A stretch of DNA of 64,000 nt from Deltaproteobacteria bacterium (GTDB lineage: Bacteria > Myxococcota_A > UBA796 > SXON01): positions 51,387 to 115,386 of the forward strand of contig CANLGL010000008.1 in assembly GCA_947490345.1 (NCBI GenBank), given 5' to 3'. The translations under genes were made by a program, and so were the position numbers. Below, one piece after another: positions 1 through 7,481 of the stretch. The notes beneath the pieces are model-generated. The model was not told the origin of the DNA. It saw nothing but the letters and a program-made list of their open reading frames with translations, and searched no databases. Every line of letters begins with the position of its first letter. Position 1 is the stretch's first letter.

Positions 1-1
1 G

Positions 2-769
2 CCGGTGATGCCGGTTCTCGGGGCACGCCAGATGGATGTCTCGGTCAAGGCGCTCTTGCCTTGGATCAACGAGGATGTACTGTTCAAGTTCCAGTGGGGC
101 TTCTTGAGGAAGAACCTTTCGATCGAGGAGCATGCGGCGCAGCTCCGGACGGTCGCCAAGCCCATCTTGGTCGAGTTGGCAGACCGCGTCGCGCGGGAAG
201 CGATCCTGAAGCCGCAGGCGTTGTACGGATTCTTCCGCGCGCGCCGCGACGGCGACGGAATCCGTTTCCTCGACCACGACTTGCGTCTGGCGTTCCCCCG
301 CCAGCGCCGGGCCGACGGATCATCGGGCTTGTGCCTCGCGGACTTCGTGCACCCCGACGAGGATGTCGTCGGCCTGCAGGTGGTGACGGTTGGGCAGCGC
401 GCCAGCGACGTTGCCCGCGAGTGGTTCGAGGCCAACCGCTACGCCGACTACCTGTACCTTCACGGACTCGGCGTCGAAACCACCGAAGCCCTGGCCGAGT
501 ACGTCCACAAGCAGATGCGCGCCGAGCTAGGCATCACCGCCGATGACTCTCGTGAGTTGCCGGACTTGTTCCACAAGAAGTACCGTGGCTGCCGCTATGC
601 ATACGGCTACCCTGCATGCCCCGAGATGGCGGACCAGCAGAAGTTGCTGGACCTGCTGGGCGCCGAGCGCATCGGCATCAAAATGGACGCCGACGAGCAG
701 CTCCATCCCGAAGTGTCCACCGCCGCGATTGTGCTGCATCATCCGCAGGCGAGGTACTTCAAGGTTTGA
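2..769 (+). CDS. metH: B12-dependent methionine synthase, C-terminal activation domain (5' truncated by window edge)
   Basis: The reading frame is open to the left edge, so only about the last 255 residues are present. They match the reactivation (AdoMet-binding) domain of cobalamin-dependent methionine synthase. The diagnostic motif is RGCRYAYGYPACPE at about residues 197-210, where the family has R-x-x-x-GYPACP for AdoMet binding. The family-like end, HPQARYF, is also there. In the full enzyme this domain uses AdoMet and reduced flavodoxin to remethylate oxidised cob(II)alamin. The upstream homocysteine, folate and B12 modules should lie left of position 1. The next gene is convergent on the other strand. 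Identity is firm; only the 5' extent is unknown. Confidence 0.93.
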   Translation, partial: PVMPVLGARQMDVSVKALLPWINEDVLFKFQWGFLRKNLSIEEHAAQLRTVAKPILVELADRVAREAILKPQALYGFFRARRDGDGIRFLDHDLRLAFPRQRRADGSSGLCLADFVHPDEDVVGLQVVTVGQRASDVAREWFEANRYADYLYLHGLGVETTEALAEYVHKQMRAELGITADDSRELPDLFHKKYRGCRYAYGYPACPEMADQQKLLDLLGAERIGIKMDADEQLHPEVSTAAIVLHHPQARYFKV

Positions 770-856
770 CCCGTGGGAGCGTTGGCCGGCGCCCGAGCAT
801 GAGAAGCCCCGCCTGGCGTACTCGGCCAAGCGGGCTTCGAGTAGGCTCAGAGTCGG

Positions 857-2218
857 TCAGAACACGTCTTGGGGGGTGTTTGCCCAGAACGCCGACCCGG
901 AGTAGGTCACCACGCCCCCGTTCCGATACAGCCCGCCGCCGTCGAGCCCGGCCGTGTTTTCTTCGAAGTTGTCCTCGAAGCTTGCGGTGCAGTCCATCAC
1001 GGCCGCCGCGCCCCCGTTCCCCGCGGAGGAGTTGTTCAACCAGGAGTTGGCGACACCCTGAACCTCACCGGCCCAGAAGAGCGCGCCGCCGCCCCAGGCA
1101 CCCAGAGCCCCCGCGCTCACCCGATTGTCGGAGATGGTGCTGAGCAGAACGTAGACCGAGCTGTTGTAGGCGAACAATCCGCCGCCAGCGAAGGCGGTGG
1201 CTTCGTTGTCGAGCAGCCGGACAGAGTTCAACTCGACGTCGGTGACGGTGAGCAGGGCGATTGCGCCCCCAGACCTGGCGCTGTTGCCTTCGAAGGTGCT
1301 GTTGAAAACGTAGACCCCAGCCGAATTCTCCGCGTAAATCGCAGCGCCGAGCTCGGCGCGATTGTCGGAGAACTCCGAGCTGAGGACCTCGACGTCGCGA
1401 GAGCCGAGCATGGACAGCGCGCCGGCCTCATTCCCCTCGAACGACAGGGCCTCGCCGCTTACATCCTCGGCGTCGGTGAGCTGGAGCGCCGGCGTGCCCC
1501 CGGTCGCTGACGCCCGCTGGAAGCTCACGTCGCGCAGCGTCACCTCCTGGACCGTGGTCATCTCGATGCCGCCGTCGGTGTCGGCGATGGTCGTGTCGAG
1601 GATGCTGACGCGGCGGGACGTCTGGATCTCCATCGCCTGCACCGCGCCGCTGATGCGGAGGTTGGAGAGCTCCACGCCGTCGCTGCCGGTCATGGTCACG
1701 CCTACGGCTCCCCCCTCGATCGAGAAGCCAGTCAGGGTGCCGCCGGTCATCGTCACCCCAGTTGCGCTGCGCCTGACGGAGATGATCGTTTCGTCGCGGC
1801 CCGCGATGGCGATCACGTCCTGACCGGAGACCCGGACTTCGTCGTAATCGCCGGCGGGGACGCAGACGGTCCCGCCCACCCCCACCCGGTCGATCGCGGA
1901 CTGAAGGGCTCGGCCCTCGGCGTACACCTCGCTTTCGGCTTCGATCGAGCAGTTGTCGACTTGCCCGTTGCACAGGATCTCCTCCGCGCCGGGAAAGCGG
2001 GTCTCGTCGCCGTCGTCGCAGTCGTCCGCGAAGGGGGTGAGGCCCGCGGCTTCACAGCGTTGGGCTCCGCTTGCGGGGTCACCGAAGCCGTCGCCGTCGG
2101 CGTCGGCGTAGAGAAGCTGCGCGTCGCACGCCGGCTCCTCGGGTGTGGCTTCGTCATTGGCGACGGTCTTGCAGGCGGCCAGGAGCAGTATGGGAGAGAG
2201 AAGCAAGGAACGGTACAT
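857..2218 (-). CDS. Lipoprotein with MopE-type metal-binding motif and right-handed beta-helix
   Basis: This 453-aa protein begins with a lipoprotein signal (MYRSLLLSPILLLAAC), so it should be lipidated and carried to the envelope. Residues about 33-100 form an Asp-rich, Cys-containing motif (DADGDGFGDP then DDCDDGDETRFPGAEE) like the putative metal-binding region of MopE-family proteins. The rest is a repetitive series of short strands with regular Asn, Gly and Ala turns (NNSSAGNGGAAA, DNRAELGAAIYAE), typical of pectate-lyase-like parallel beta-helices. I see no catalytic residue pattern; a surface-binding role is inference. Transcription probably starts from the sigma-54 box at 2246-2261, giving a leader of about 17 nt. 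Confidence 0.85.
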   Translation of the reverse strand: MYRSLLLSPILLLAACKTVANDEATPEEPACDAQLLYADADGDGFGDPASGAQRCEAAGLTPFADDCDDGDETRFPGAEEILCNGQVDNCSIEAESEVYAEGRALQSAIDRVGVGGTVCVPAGDYDEVRVSGQDVIAIAGRDETIISVRRSATGVTMTGGTLTGFSIEGGAVGVTMTGSDGVELSNLRISGAVQAMEIQTSRRVSILDTTIADTDGGIEMTTVQEVTLRDVSFQRASATGGTPALQLTDAEDVSGEALSFEGNEAGALSMLGSRDVEVLSSEFSDNRAELGAAIYAENSAGVYVFNSTFEGNSARSGGAIALLTVTDVELNSVRLLDNEATAFAGGGLFAYNSSVYVLLSTISDNRVSAGALGAWGGGALFWAGEVQGVANSWLNNSSAGNGGAAAVMDCTASFEDNFEENTAGLDGGGLYRNGGVVTYSGSAFWANTPQDVF

Positions 2219-2245
2219 GGCACCCTCTTGTGCGGTGGGGTCCAG

Positions 2246-2261
2246 TGCAAGCGTCGTGCCA
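2246..2261 (-). promoter_or_regulatory. Sigma-54 (-24/-12) promoter of the beta-helix lipoprotein
   Basis: The minus strand reads TGGCACGACGCTTGCA, an exact match to the TGGCACG-N4-TTGC consensus. The GG and GC elements are correctly 12 bp apart (2259 to 2247). The predicted start of transcription is near 2235, 17 nt before the ATG at 2218. The first 15 bases are identical to the box at 3805-3820. Confidence 0.88.
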
Positions 2262-2341
2262 GGGTTGGGTGGCCGATTCCCGGCCGATCGAGCGCGTTGG
2301 CGGCCGCCGCTCCCCGGGGTGGCTGAACCGCCCTGAACAGT

Positions 2342-4018
2342 TCAGCTTGCGGCGGCCGGCGCGGCGATCACCTCGCGGATGCCCTTTGGCAAGCGGCTCC
2401 ACGCGCTTTCTGGATCGGGCAGCGCCGCCAAGGCCGCGCCCAACTCGGCGCGCAGGACGGCGTTGGCTTCGTGGCGATAAAGGCGCACGCACGACTGGCT
2501 GGGGTGGCCGCTGTCCAAGTAGCGGGAAAGCGTGTCCAGACGGGACTCGAAGAGCTCGCCGATCCCGGAGCGCAGCGCCTGGGCAAACGCCCCGCCTCGG
2601 CGCAGGAAGCCACACACCAATCGGTTAAGGGCCGCGCGCTCCTGGGCGTCCAGGATCCATGCCCGTGCGGCAACATCGGCGGCCGGCAACTGCCGAGGAA
2701 GGCCCGGCGCGGGGCCGGCCTGGCGTACGGTGGCGGCCGGGTTTGTCTTGCCGAGGACCACTTCCGCGTGGTCCGCTAGCGCCACCTCGCCCGCGAAGAA
2801 GAGCACGCGCACCAGCGCCGCGCCGTTCAGGTCCGCGCGGACTTCGATCACCCCCGCCGCCCCGAGGCTCACGCTGCGCTCCTCGGTCACGCAGTCGAGC
2901 GGCTGTCCCAGGGCCCCCGCCCACGTCGTAAGCGCATTCCCGGGGAGGCCGTGGGCAACCACCTCATCCCCTTCGAGCACGATGACGGCCTGGGCGCGAC
3001 CGAGCTCCGGGATCTGTTCGAGGCAGAGCAGGCCCACGTCATCGCTGTTCAAGTGACGCTTTATCGCGGACCAACGGTCGACCACCCGCTGAGGGGCGCC
3101 CGGCTCCGGTGTCAATTGCGACAGGCGACTCGCCCGCCCCAGAATGAGTCGGCCCTGGGGAAAGACCTGGCGGAAGCCCCCGAGGCCCCCGCCGGGCAGT
3201 GCGGTCGGAAAAAGGAGAGCCACGATGGGCGCGCCGGAATTCTCCTTACCCAAAGATGGTAACAACTGGAGCAGGGTGGCCCGGTCGATCGGTCCGTCTG
3301 CCGCCTCGGCGAGGCTGCGCAACATTTGATCGAGTTCGATGCCCTGTCCGCGCCACGGATGCCGGACCAACGCTTCGAGCGCTTCCGGCGCGATCGGGCG
3401 ACCGGCAAGCCCGGTGAGGACGCAGTTCACCACCGAGGCGGGTCCGCGCTCTCCCACGCCGGGGACGCGCAACGTCAAGGCGATCAGCCGTTGGCGCACC
3501 GACGAGCGGAGTCGCCATTCGCGAGCATCGGCCTCATCGAGCTCTGAAGTGGTGACGAGCACGGGCCGGGGCGCAGAACGCTCCGGGGCGACCACGCCGA
3601 GGTGGGAGGGGAGGACCCGCCCGCCGTCGCACTCCACCGCCGCCGCTTCCATCACATGCCGCAGCTCGCGAATGTTGCCCGGCCAGGGCCACTTCAGGAG
3701 CGCCTCCAGCGCGTGGGGATCGAGCCACGACGACGGTGGCGATCGCCCGCGCGCTTCGGTAAAGAAGCGCTCGGCCAATGCTGGAATGTCCTCGGGCCGC
3801 TCGTGGCAAGCGTCGTGCCAGCCGTCTTCCTGCGCGTGAGCCGCCCCGAGGGCGGCCGAGCCGGGCAGCAGAGCGCTTTCTGTGTGCTTCGCTTGCAGTT
3901 CTGTGCAGGACAGTTCAACGAGTTGGCCGGCCGGGACGGCTGGGTCCTTGCTGGGGGGCACCGGGGCAGCGGCCAGCGTTGGCACGCTCCTTGCAGCGGA
4001 GGGTGTGGAGGTTCCCAT
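2342..4018 (-). CDS. Truncated sigma-54 activator-like protein lacking the ATPase core
   Basis: From the ATG at 4018 the frame encodes 558 aa. Homology begins only at ERPEDIPALAERF (residues 73-85), the last helix of the AAA+ core of sigma-54 enhancer-binding proteins. It continues through WPWPGNIRELRHVMEAA, the conserved C-terminal helical domain. Walker A, the GAFTGA loop and Walker B are absent. A second, weaker copy of this region (ALVRHPWRGQGIELDQML) follows, and then about 300 unrecognised residues. A sigma-54 box lies inside the frame at 3805-3820, so the native start may be TTG at 3778, preceded by GAGGA. The first 70 codons are rich in A-ending triplets unlike the rest, which also favours the shorter form. 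It cannot be a normal activator; a regulator, adaptor or decaying gene are the options. Confidence 0.6.
   Translation of the reverse strand: MGTSTPSAARSVPTLAAAPVPPSKDPAVPAGQLVELSCTELQAKHTESALLPGSAALGAAHAQEDGWHDACHERPEDIPALAERFFTEARGRSPPSSWLDPHALEALLKWPWPGNIRELRHVMEAAAVECDGGRVLPSHLGVVAPERSAPRPVLVTTSELDEADAREWRLRSSVRQRLIALTLRVPGVGERGPASVVNCVLTGLAGRPIAPEALEALVRHPWRGQGIELDQMLRSLAEAADGPIDRATLLQLLPSLGKENSGAPIVALLFPTALPGGGLGGFRQVFPQGRLILGRASRLSQLTPEPGAPQRVVDRWSAIKRHLNSDDVGLLCLEQIPELGRAQAVIVLEGDEVVAHGLPGNALTTWAGALGQPLDCVTEERSVSLGAAGVIEVRADLNGAALVRVLFFAGEVALADHAEVVLGKTNPAATVRQAGPAPGLPRQLPAADVAARAWILDAQERAALNRLVCGFLRRGGAFAQALRSGIGELFESRLDTLSRYLDSGHPSQSCVRLYRHEANAVLRAELGAALAALPDPESAWSRLPKGIREVIAAPAAAS
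3805..3820 (-). promoter_or_regulatory. Sigma-54 promoter inside the 5' part of the truncated activator frame
   Basis: The minus strand reads TGGCACGACGCTTGCC with 12 bp between the GG (3818) and GC (3806) elements. Transcription would start near 3794, so codons upstream of that would not be translated from this message. It faces away from the sigma-54 box at 3980-3995, leaving about 160 bp between the two for a shared activator site. A TGCA-N6-TGCA palindrome lies there at 3894-3907. Confidence 0.8.
3980..3995 (+). promoter_or_regulatory. Sigma-54 promoter of the 4017 lipoprotein
   Basis: TGGCACGCTCCTTGCA is an exact -24/-12 consensus match, with GG ending at 3982 and GC ending at 3994. Transcription should start near 4006. 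The following ATG at 4017 has a GGAGG at 4007-4011, so the leader is very short but still holds a Shine-Dalgarno sequence. Confidence 0.88.
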
Positions 4019-5054
4019 GACCGTGATCCTGCTTGTTCTTGCCTGCTCCCCCGTCACCCTCACTGACGACACCCGCCTGTCCCTCGACCCGATCGCGGGT
4101 GCGTCGCTGGCGTCCCCCTACACCCTCGGCGCGCAGTTCGATCTGCAACTCCGGGGCCCGGAGGCTGTGGTTGAGGAATACACCCTGGTCAGCACCGACG
4201 AAGACGTGCTCGAGCTCGGCGCTGGGGTGTCCGATGACGACGGGCAGCTGGCGTTTGCCGCCATCGCCACCGGTGAGGGGACGACCCAGCTGGTGGTGCT
4301 CGACGCGGATGGGAACGAAGCGTTTCGCGGCATGGCCGAAGTGCTGCGGCCGTCTCGGGCGGAGCTGCGTGCCGCCACCGATCTTTCGGCCGAGGAAGAG
4401 GCCGGCGCGTTGGACGCTGCGTCGGTGTGTGTGGGTGGCGAGGCGCTGTTCCGCGTCGACCTGTTCCGCGGCGAGGAAGCCTTGGCCGGAGCCGGTGGCC
4501 TCGCGGCGGACACGACCTCGTCCGCGGCGGTGGGCGTCGAGGTGTCCTCGTTCATCACGGACCACGATTGGCTCCGCATTGCTCCCGACGCCGCTGGCGC
4601 CGTCGACGTCCGACTACTCGTCGCCGGCGCCGAACTACAGGTCGTCTCGATGACCGCAGTGGCCGAAACCGATGTTCAAGAGCTGGAGCTCGGTTCCCAG
4701 AGCGAAGCCGGCGCTCAGGTCGGCGACGACCTCGAGGTCGTGGCGTGGGGGACCACGGGGGGCGGAGAGCGCGTGTACGGCGTTCCGGTCGCCTGGGAGA
4801 GCGGCGCGGAGCAGCTGGGCCAGGGCGACACGCTTCGTTACAGCTTCGACCCCGCCGTCACGAGCGTCGTCTCGGCGTTGGGTGCGTCGCAGGAGGCGCA
4901 AGTGGTGGTGCACGGGGTCGCGACGGTCAGCGACTCGGACACTGCCGCGTGCGCGGTAGCGAACGTGGGTCCGGTCGGAGCGGCCATTGTGCTCGCGATG
5001 TTGGGGGCGCTGCGTCGTCGTGGGTCGCGCGGCCGCGGTGCCCGTCGGCAGTGA
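4017..5054 (+). CDS. Putative lipoprotein with C-terminal TM-Arg anchor
   Basis: The 345-aa product starts MTVILLVLACS, a very short signal with a lipobox Cys at residue 10. The middle looks like two or three beta-sandwich (Ig-like) domains; I recognise no enzyme motif. The C-terminus has a lone Cys followed by a hydrophobic helix (VGAAIVLAMLGALRRR) and an Arg-rich tail, like MYXO-CTERM or GlyGly-CTERM sorting tails. Having both a lipobox and a C-terminal anchor is unusual, so one of them may not be used. I chose the start at 4017 because it follows the sigma-54 box and a GGAGG; the frame extends further upstream but over the promoter. Confidence 0.75.
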   Translation: MTVILLVLACSPVTLTDDTRLSLDPIAGASLASPYTLGAQFDLQLRGPEAVVEEYTLVSTDEDVLELGAGVSDDDGQLAFAAIATGEGTTQLVVLDADGNEAFRGMAEVLRPSRAELRAATDLSAEEEAGALDAASVCVGGEALFRVDLFRGEEALAGAGGLAADTTSSAAVGVEVSSFITDHDWLRIAPDAAGAVDVRLLVAGAELQVVSMTAVAETDVQELELGSQSEAGAQVGDDLEVVAWGTTGGGERVYGVPVAWESGAEQLGQGDTLRYSFDPAVTSVVSALGASQEAQVVVHGVATVSDSDTAACAVANVGPVGAAIVLAMLGALRRRGSRGRGARRQ

Positions 5055-5141
5055 GGCGCGAGCCGCGCGGGGGCAGGGGCGGAGCGAAGCGGGGTGGCGC
5101 CCACAATTTCAACGTTTGATGCGTAGCCGCTGCCGCAACGA

Positions 5142-5147
5142 TACCCC
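5142..5147 (+). promoter_or_regulatory. -10 element (TACCCC) of a leaderless start
   Basis: TACCCC ends 5 nt before the ATG at 5153, and no Shine-Dalgarno precedes the ATG. This matches the local pattern of a -10 hexamer directly before the start codon. Confidence 0.5.
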
Positions 5148-5152
5148 CCCCC

Positions 5153-6340
5153 ATGCTCTCCGCACTCTTGCTGATCGCCTGCGTCGAGCCGACACCAACT
5201 TCGCTAGACAGCGGGGCGCCGAGCGCCGACGATGGTGATCCCGTCGTCCTCGACGACGTGCTCGGCGCCCTCCGCGCCGATCCGACGGCGGCCATGCTCG
5301 ACCGTTCGCGCGCGAACGGCTGGCCCGCGCCGGTAGAGGGCGGCTGGCTGTTCGTTCACGCGATGGGCCCCAACTTCGAGCTCGCCGGAGAGCACTCGGA
5401 GTGGGCACCGGAGGCCATGAACCAGGAGGCTGGGTTCGCCTGGCTGGTGCGCGCCGGCGACTCGGGCGGCGGGTACAAGTTCACCGACGGCGACGAGTGG
5501 ATCGCGGATCCGTGGGCGCGGGCCTACGGCTACGACGAGTTCGGTGAGCTCAGCGTCATCCCTGGTGCGCCCGGGGCTCACCTGGAGCGCCAGTTCGAGG
5601 TGCAAGGCCAGGGCCTGGAGGCGCGGACGTTGCGCCTTTGGGTTCCCGACGGCGAGCACACGCACACCCTGTACATGATGGACGGTCAGAACCTGTTCGA
5701 TCCTGCGGCCCCCCACGGCGGTTGGCAACTCCAGGACGCTATCCCTGCCGGAGTGCTCGTGGTCGGGATCGACAACACTGGCGCGCGGATGGAGGAGTAC
5801 ACCCCGGTCGAGGACGTGATCTCGGGCGAGCGCTACGGCGGGGCCGGCGCGGCCTATGGCACCTTCGTTCAACAAGACATTCGGCCTTTGATCAATGGGA
5901 TCTACGGCGCCGAGGGCCGAGTGGGCCTCCTCGGCAGCTCCCTGGGCGGGCTCATCAGCTACGCCATCGCCGCTCAATACCCGGACGAATACGCCTTTTC
6001 CGGGTCGATGTCGGGCACGATGGGCTGGGGTTCGATCGGGGCCAGCAACCCGACGATGATCGACGTGTACGCGGCGATGGCGCACCGGAGCACCGCGTTG
6101 TTTCTCGATTCGGGCGGCGAGGGCAGTTGCGCGGACACCGACGGCGACGGCATCGAGGACGACGCGCCCGATGGCGCCGACAACTACTGCGAGAACCTTC
6201 AGCTGCGCGATGTCCTCGCTGGCGCCGGGTTCCGCTACGACGTGGACCTCTGGCATTGGTGGGAGCCGGGGGCCGAGCACAACGAAGCGGCCTGGGCCGA
6301 CCGCGTGCATCGCCCGCTCAGCATCTTCGCCGCTTTGTAG
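5153..6340 (+). CDS. Lipoprotein esterase with N-terminal glycogen-binding-like fold
   Basis: This 395-aa lipoprotein (MLSALLLIAC) has a domain at about residues 55-130 that resembles the E-set/CBM48-like domain often found before esterases (KFTDGDEWIADPWAR). It is followed by an alpha/beta hydrolase of the esterase D / enterochelin-esterase type. The strand LYMMDGQNLFD and the nucleophile elbow LGSSLGG (Ser at about residue 264) are clear. A candidate catalytic His lies in GAEHNEAAWADR near the C-terminus. A DTDGDGIEDD calcium-type loop is inserted at about residue 325. It should hydrolyse an ester at the cell surface; the substrate is unknown. Confidence 0.85.
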   Translation: MLSALLLIACVEPTPTSLDSGAPSADDGDPVVLDDVLGALRADPTAAMLDRSRANGWPAPVEGGWLFVHAMGPNFELAGEHSEWAPEAMNQEAGFAWLVRAGDSGGGYKFTDGDEWIADPWARAYGYDEFGELSVIPGAPGAHLERQFEVQGQGLEARTLRLWVPDGEHTHTLYMMDGQNLFDPAAPHGGWQLQDAIPAGVLVVGIDNTGARMEEYTPVEDVISGERYGGAGAAYGTFVQQDIRPLINGIYGAEGRVGLLGSSLGGLISYAIAAQYPDEYAFSGSMSGTMGWGSIGASNPTMIDVYAAMAHRSTALFLDSGGEGSCADTDGDGIEDDAPDGADNYCENLQLRDVLAGAGFRYDVDLWHWWEPGAEHNEAAWADRVHRPLSIFAAL

Positions 6341-6384
6341 CACTCGCGCCGGGCGAGGGGCGGCCCGCGGCGATACCCCCGCTG

Positions 6385-6591
6385 ATGCTTGTTGCGTTCC
6401 TCTTCGTCGCCTGCGCTTCGGAAACGCCGGCGGCCCCCGAGGACGGTGCCCCGCCCGCCGGCAAGATCTCCGGGGAGCCGATCCTCGAACGCCCGATCGT
6501 GCTCGGGTCCGTTGACACGCCGACGGTCGAGCGCGTCGTCGGTGCGGCGCACGGGCCTGCGGTAACTCGGCCATGTGGCTATGATGTTGGC
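6385..6591 (+). pseudogene. Remnant of an AgmX/PglI-type lipoprotein
   Basis: The frame begins MLVAFLFVACAS, a lipoprotein signal, with TACCCC 5 nt upstream as a leaderless -10. It then reads GEPILERPIVLGSVDTPTVE, which resembles the entry to the AgmX/PglI C-terminal domain common in myxobacterial envelope proteins. That domain normally continues for about 80 more residues with a Cys-Tyr motif. Here it dissolves after about 60 residues into the promoter and start of the next gene. No stop separates the two, so a 144-aa fused product is formally possible. I read it as a gene cut off by the following cassette. Confidence 0.5.
6580..6585 (+). promoter_or_regulatory. -10 element TATGAT of the nucleotidyltransferase cassette
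   Basis: TATGAT, close to the textbook TATAAT, lies 6 nt before the GTG at 6592, consistent with a leaderless message that starts inside the lipoprotein remnant. Confidence 0.55.
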
Positions 6592-6819
6592 GTGGCCATC
6601 GTTCTCCCCCCCTCGCTACGCCGGGAACTTCATTCGGTCGAAGACGAGGTGCGTTGGGCGCGGGAGCTGACGCCGGAACAGCGGCTCGCGGTTGTGGCCG
6701 CGGTCTGCCGGGACGCGGTCACCGTTCTCAACATGAACGCCAACGCGGCGCGCGTTCTGGAGCTCCGCGACCCGGTGCCCGCCTCGACGGTTGCGGCCCT
6801 CCTCCGCCTCCGTCTATGA
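6592..6819 (+). CDS. Small partner protein of a nucleotidyltransferase (possible antitoxin)
   Basis: The GTG at 6592 gives a 75-aa cytosolic-looking protein. It has a charged helical core (SLRRELHSVEDEVRWARELT) and ends with ELRDPVPASTVAALLRLR. There is no signal peptide or metal motif. Its stop overlaps the start of the nucleotidyltransferase by ATGA (6816-6819), so the two are translationally coupled. Small helical proteins encoded directly before minimal nucleotidyltransferases are often their partners or antitoxins; that role is inference from position. I do not recognise the family by sequence. Confidence 0.6.
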   Translation: MAIVLPPSLRRELHSVEDEVRWARELTPEQRLAVVAAVCRDAVTVLNMNANAARVLELRDPVPASTVAALLRLRL

Positions 6820-7382
6820 CTCTCGACACGACCGCCTTCGAGATCGCCGCACACCTGGCCGGTGCGCTTGACGCGGCGGGCTTGCCCTACGCCATCGGCG
6901 GTGCGATCGCCTGGGGCATTTGGGCCGACCCGCGCGGTACCCACGACGTGGACCTCAATCTGTTCGTCACGCCTGAGGCGCTGGACGGCGCCCTCGACAT
7001 TCTGGTTGCCTCTGGGCTCGAAATCAACCGCGACCTCGCGCGGAGAGCGGAGGCTGAAGGTGCAGTCCTCGTCGGGCGCTGCCGAGGGATGCGGGTGGAC
7101 CTGTTCACGCCGAGCATCCCGTTTTCGTGGGAGGCGCTCGCGACGCGCAAGCTGGTCGCGGGACCCGGCGGCGCGGCTTGGTACCTTTCGGCTGAGGCTA
7201 TCACGGTGTTCAAGTTACTTTTCTTTCGGCCGAAGGACATCCTCGACGTCGAGAAGCTCCTCCTGGTCCAGGGCTCCGCGCTGGACCGGGCCTACGTCCG
7301 GCGTTGGATGGTCGAAATGATGGGCGAGTCCGACGAACGCGTCCTCGCTTGGGACGCGCTCATCCACGCCCACCCCCGGTAG
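6816..7382 (+). CDS. Nucleotidyltransferase-fold protein (AbiEii / DUF6036-like)
   Basis: This 188-aa protein carries the nucleotidyltransferase signature GG (IGGAIAWG, about residue 26) followed by D-x-D (THDVDLNLF, about residue 42). A third carboxylate is likely at RVDLF, about residue 91. The later block KLLFFRPKDILDVEKLL is typical of AbiEii-like and DUF6036 proteins. Such enzymes transfer nucleotides to tRNA or protein, often as toxins of toxin-antitoxin systems. It forms a two-gene unit with the 75-aa protein before it. Confidence 0.75.
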   Translation: MTLDTTAFEIAAHLAGALDAAGLPYAIGGAIAWGIWADPRGTHDVDLNLFVTPEALDGALDILVASGLEINRDLARRAEAEGAVLVGRCRGMRVDLFTPSIPFSWEALATRKLVAGPGGAAWYLSAEAITVFKLLFFRPKDILDVEKLLLVQGSALDRAYVRRWMVEMMGESDERVLAWDALIHAHPR

Positions 7383-7453
7383 CGCCCCCCCAATGTCGCG
7401 TTCCCGTGGGATCAGCACGCCCCGACGGACCCGGATAATGTAGCTTCCACCAA

Positions 7454-7469
7454 TGGCACGGCGCTTGCA
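7454..7469 (+). promoter_or_regulatory. Sigma-54 promoter of the exported C39-like protease
   Basis: TGGCACGGCGCTTGCA matches the -24/-12 consensus exactly (GG ending at 7456, GC ending at 7468). The predicted start of transcription is about 7480, two bases before the ATG at 7482. The message would be leaderless, and indeed there is no Shine-Dalgarno. Confidence 0.87.
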
Positions 7470-7481
7470 CTCCAACGCACG

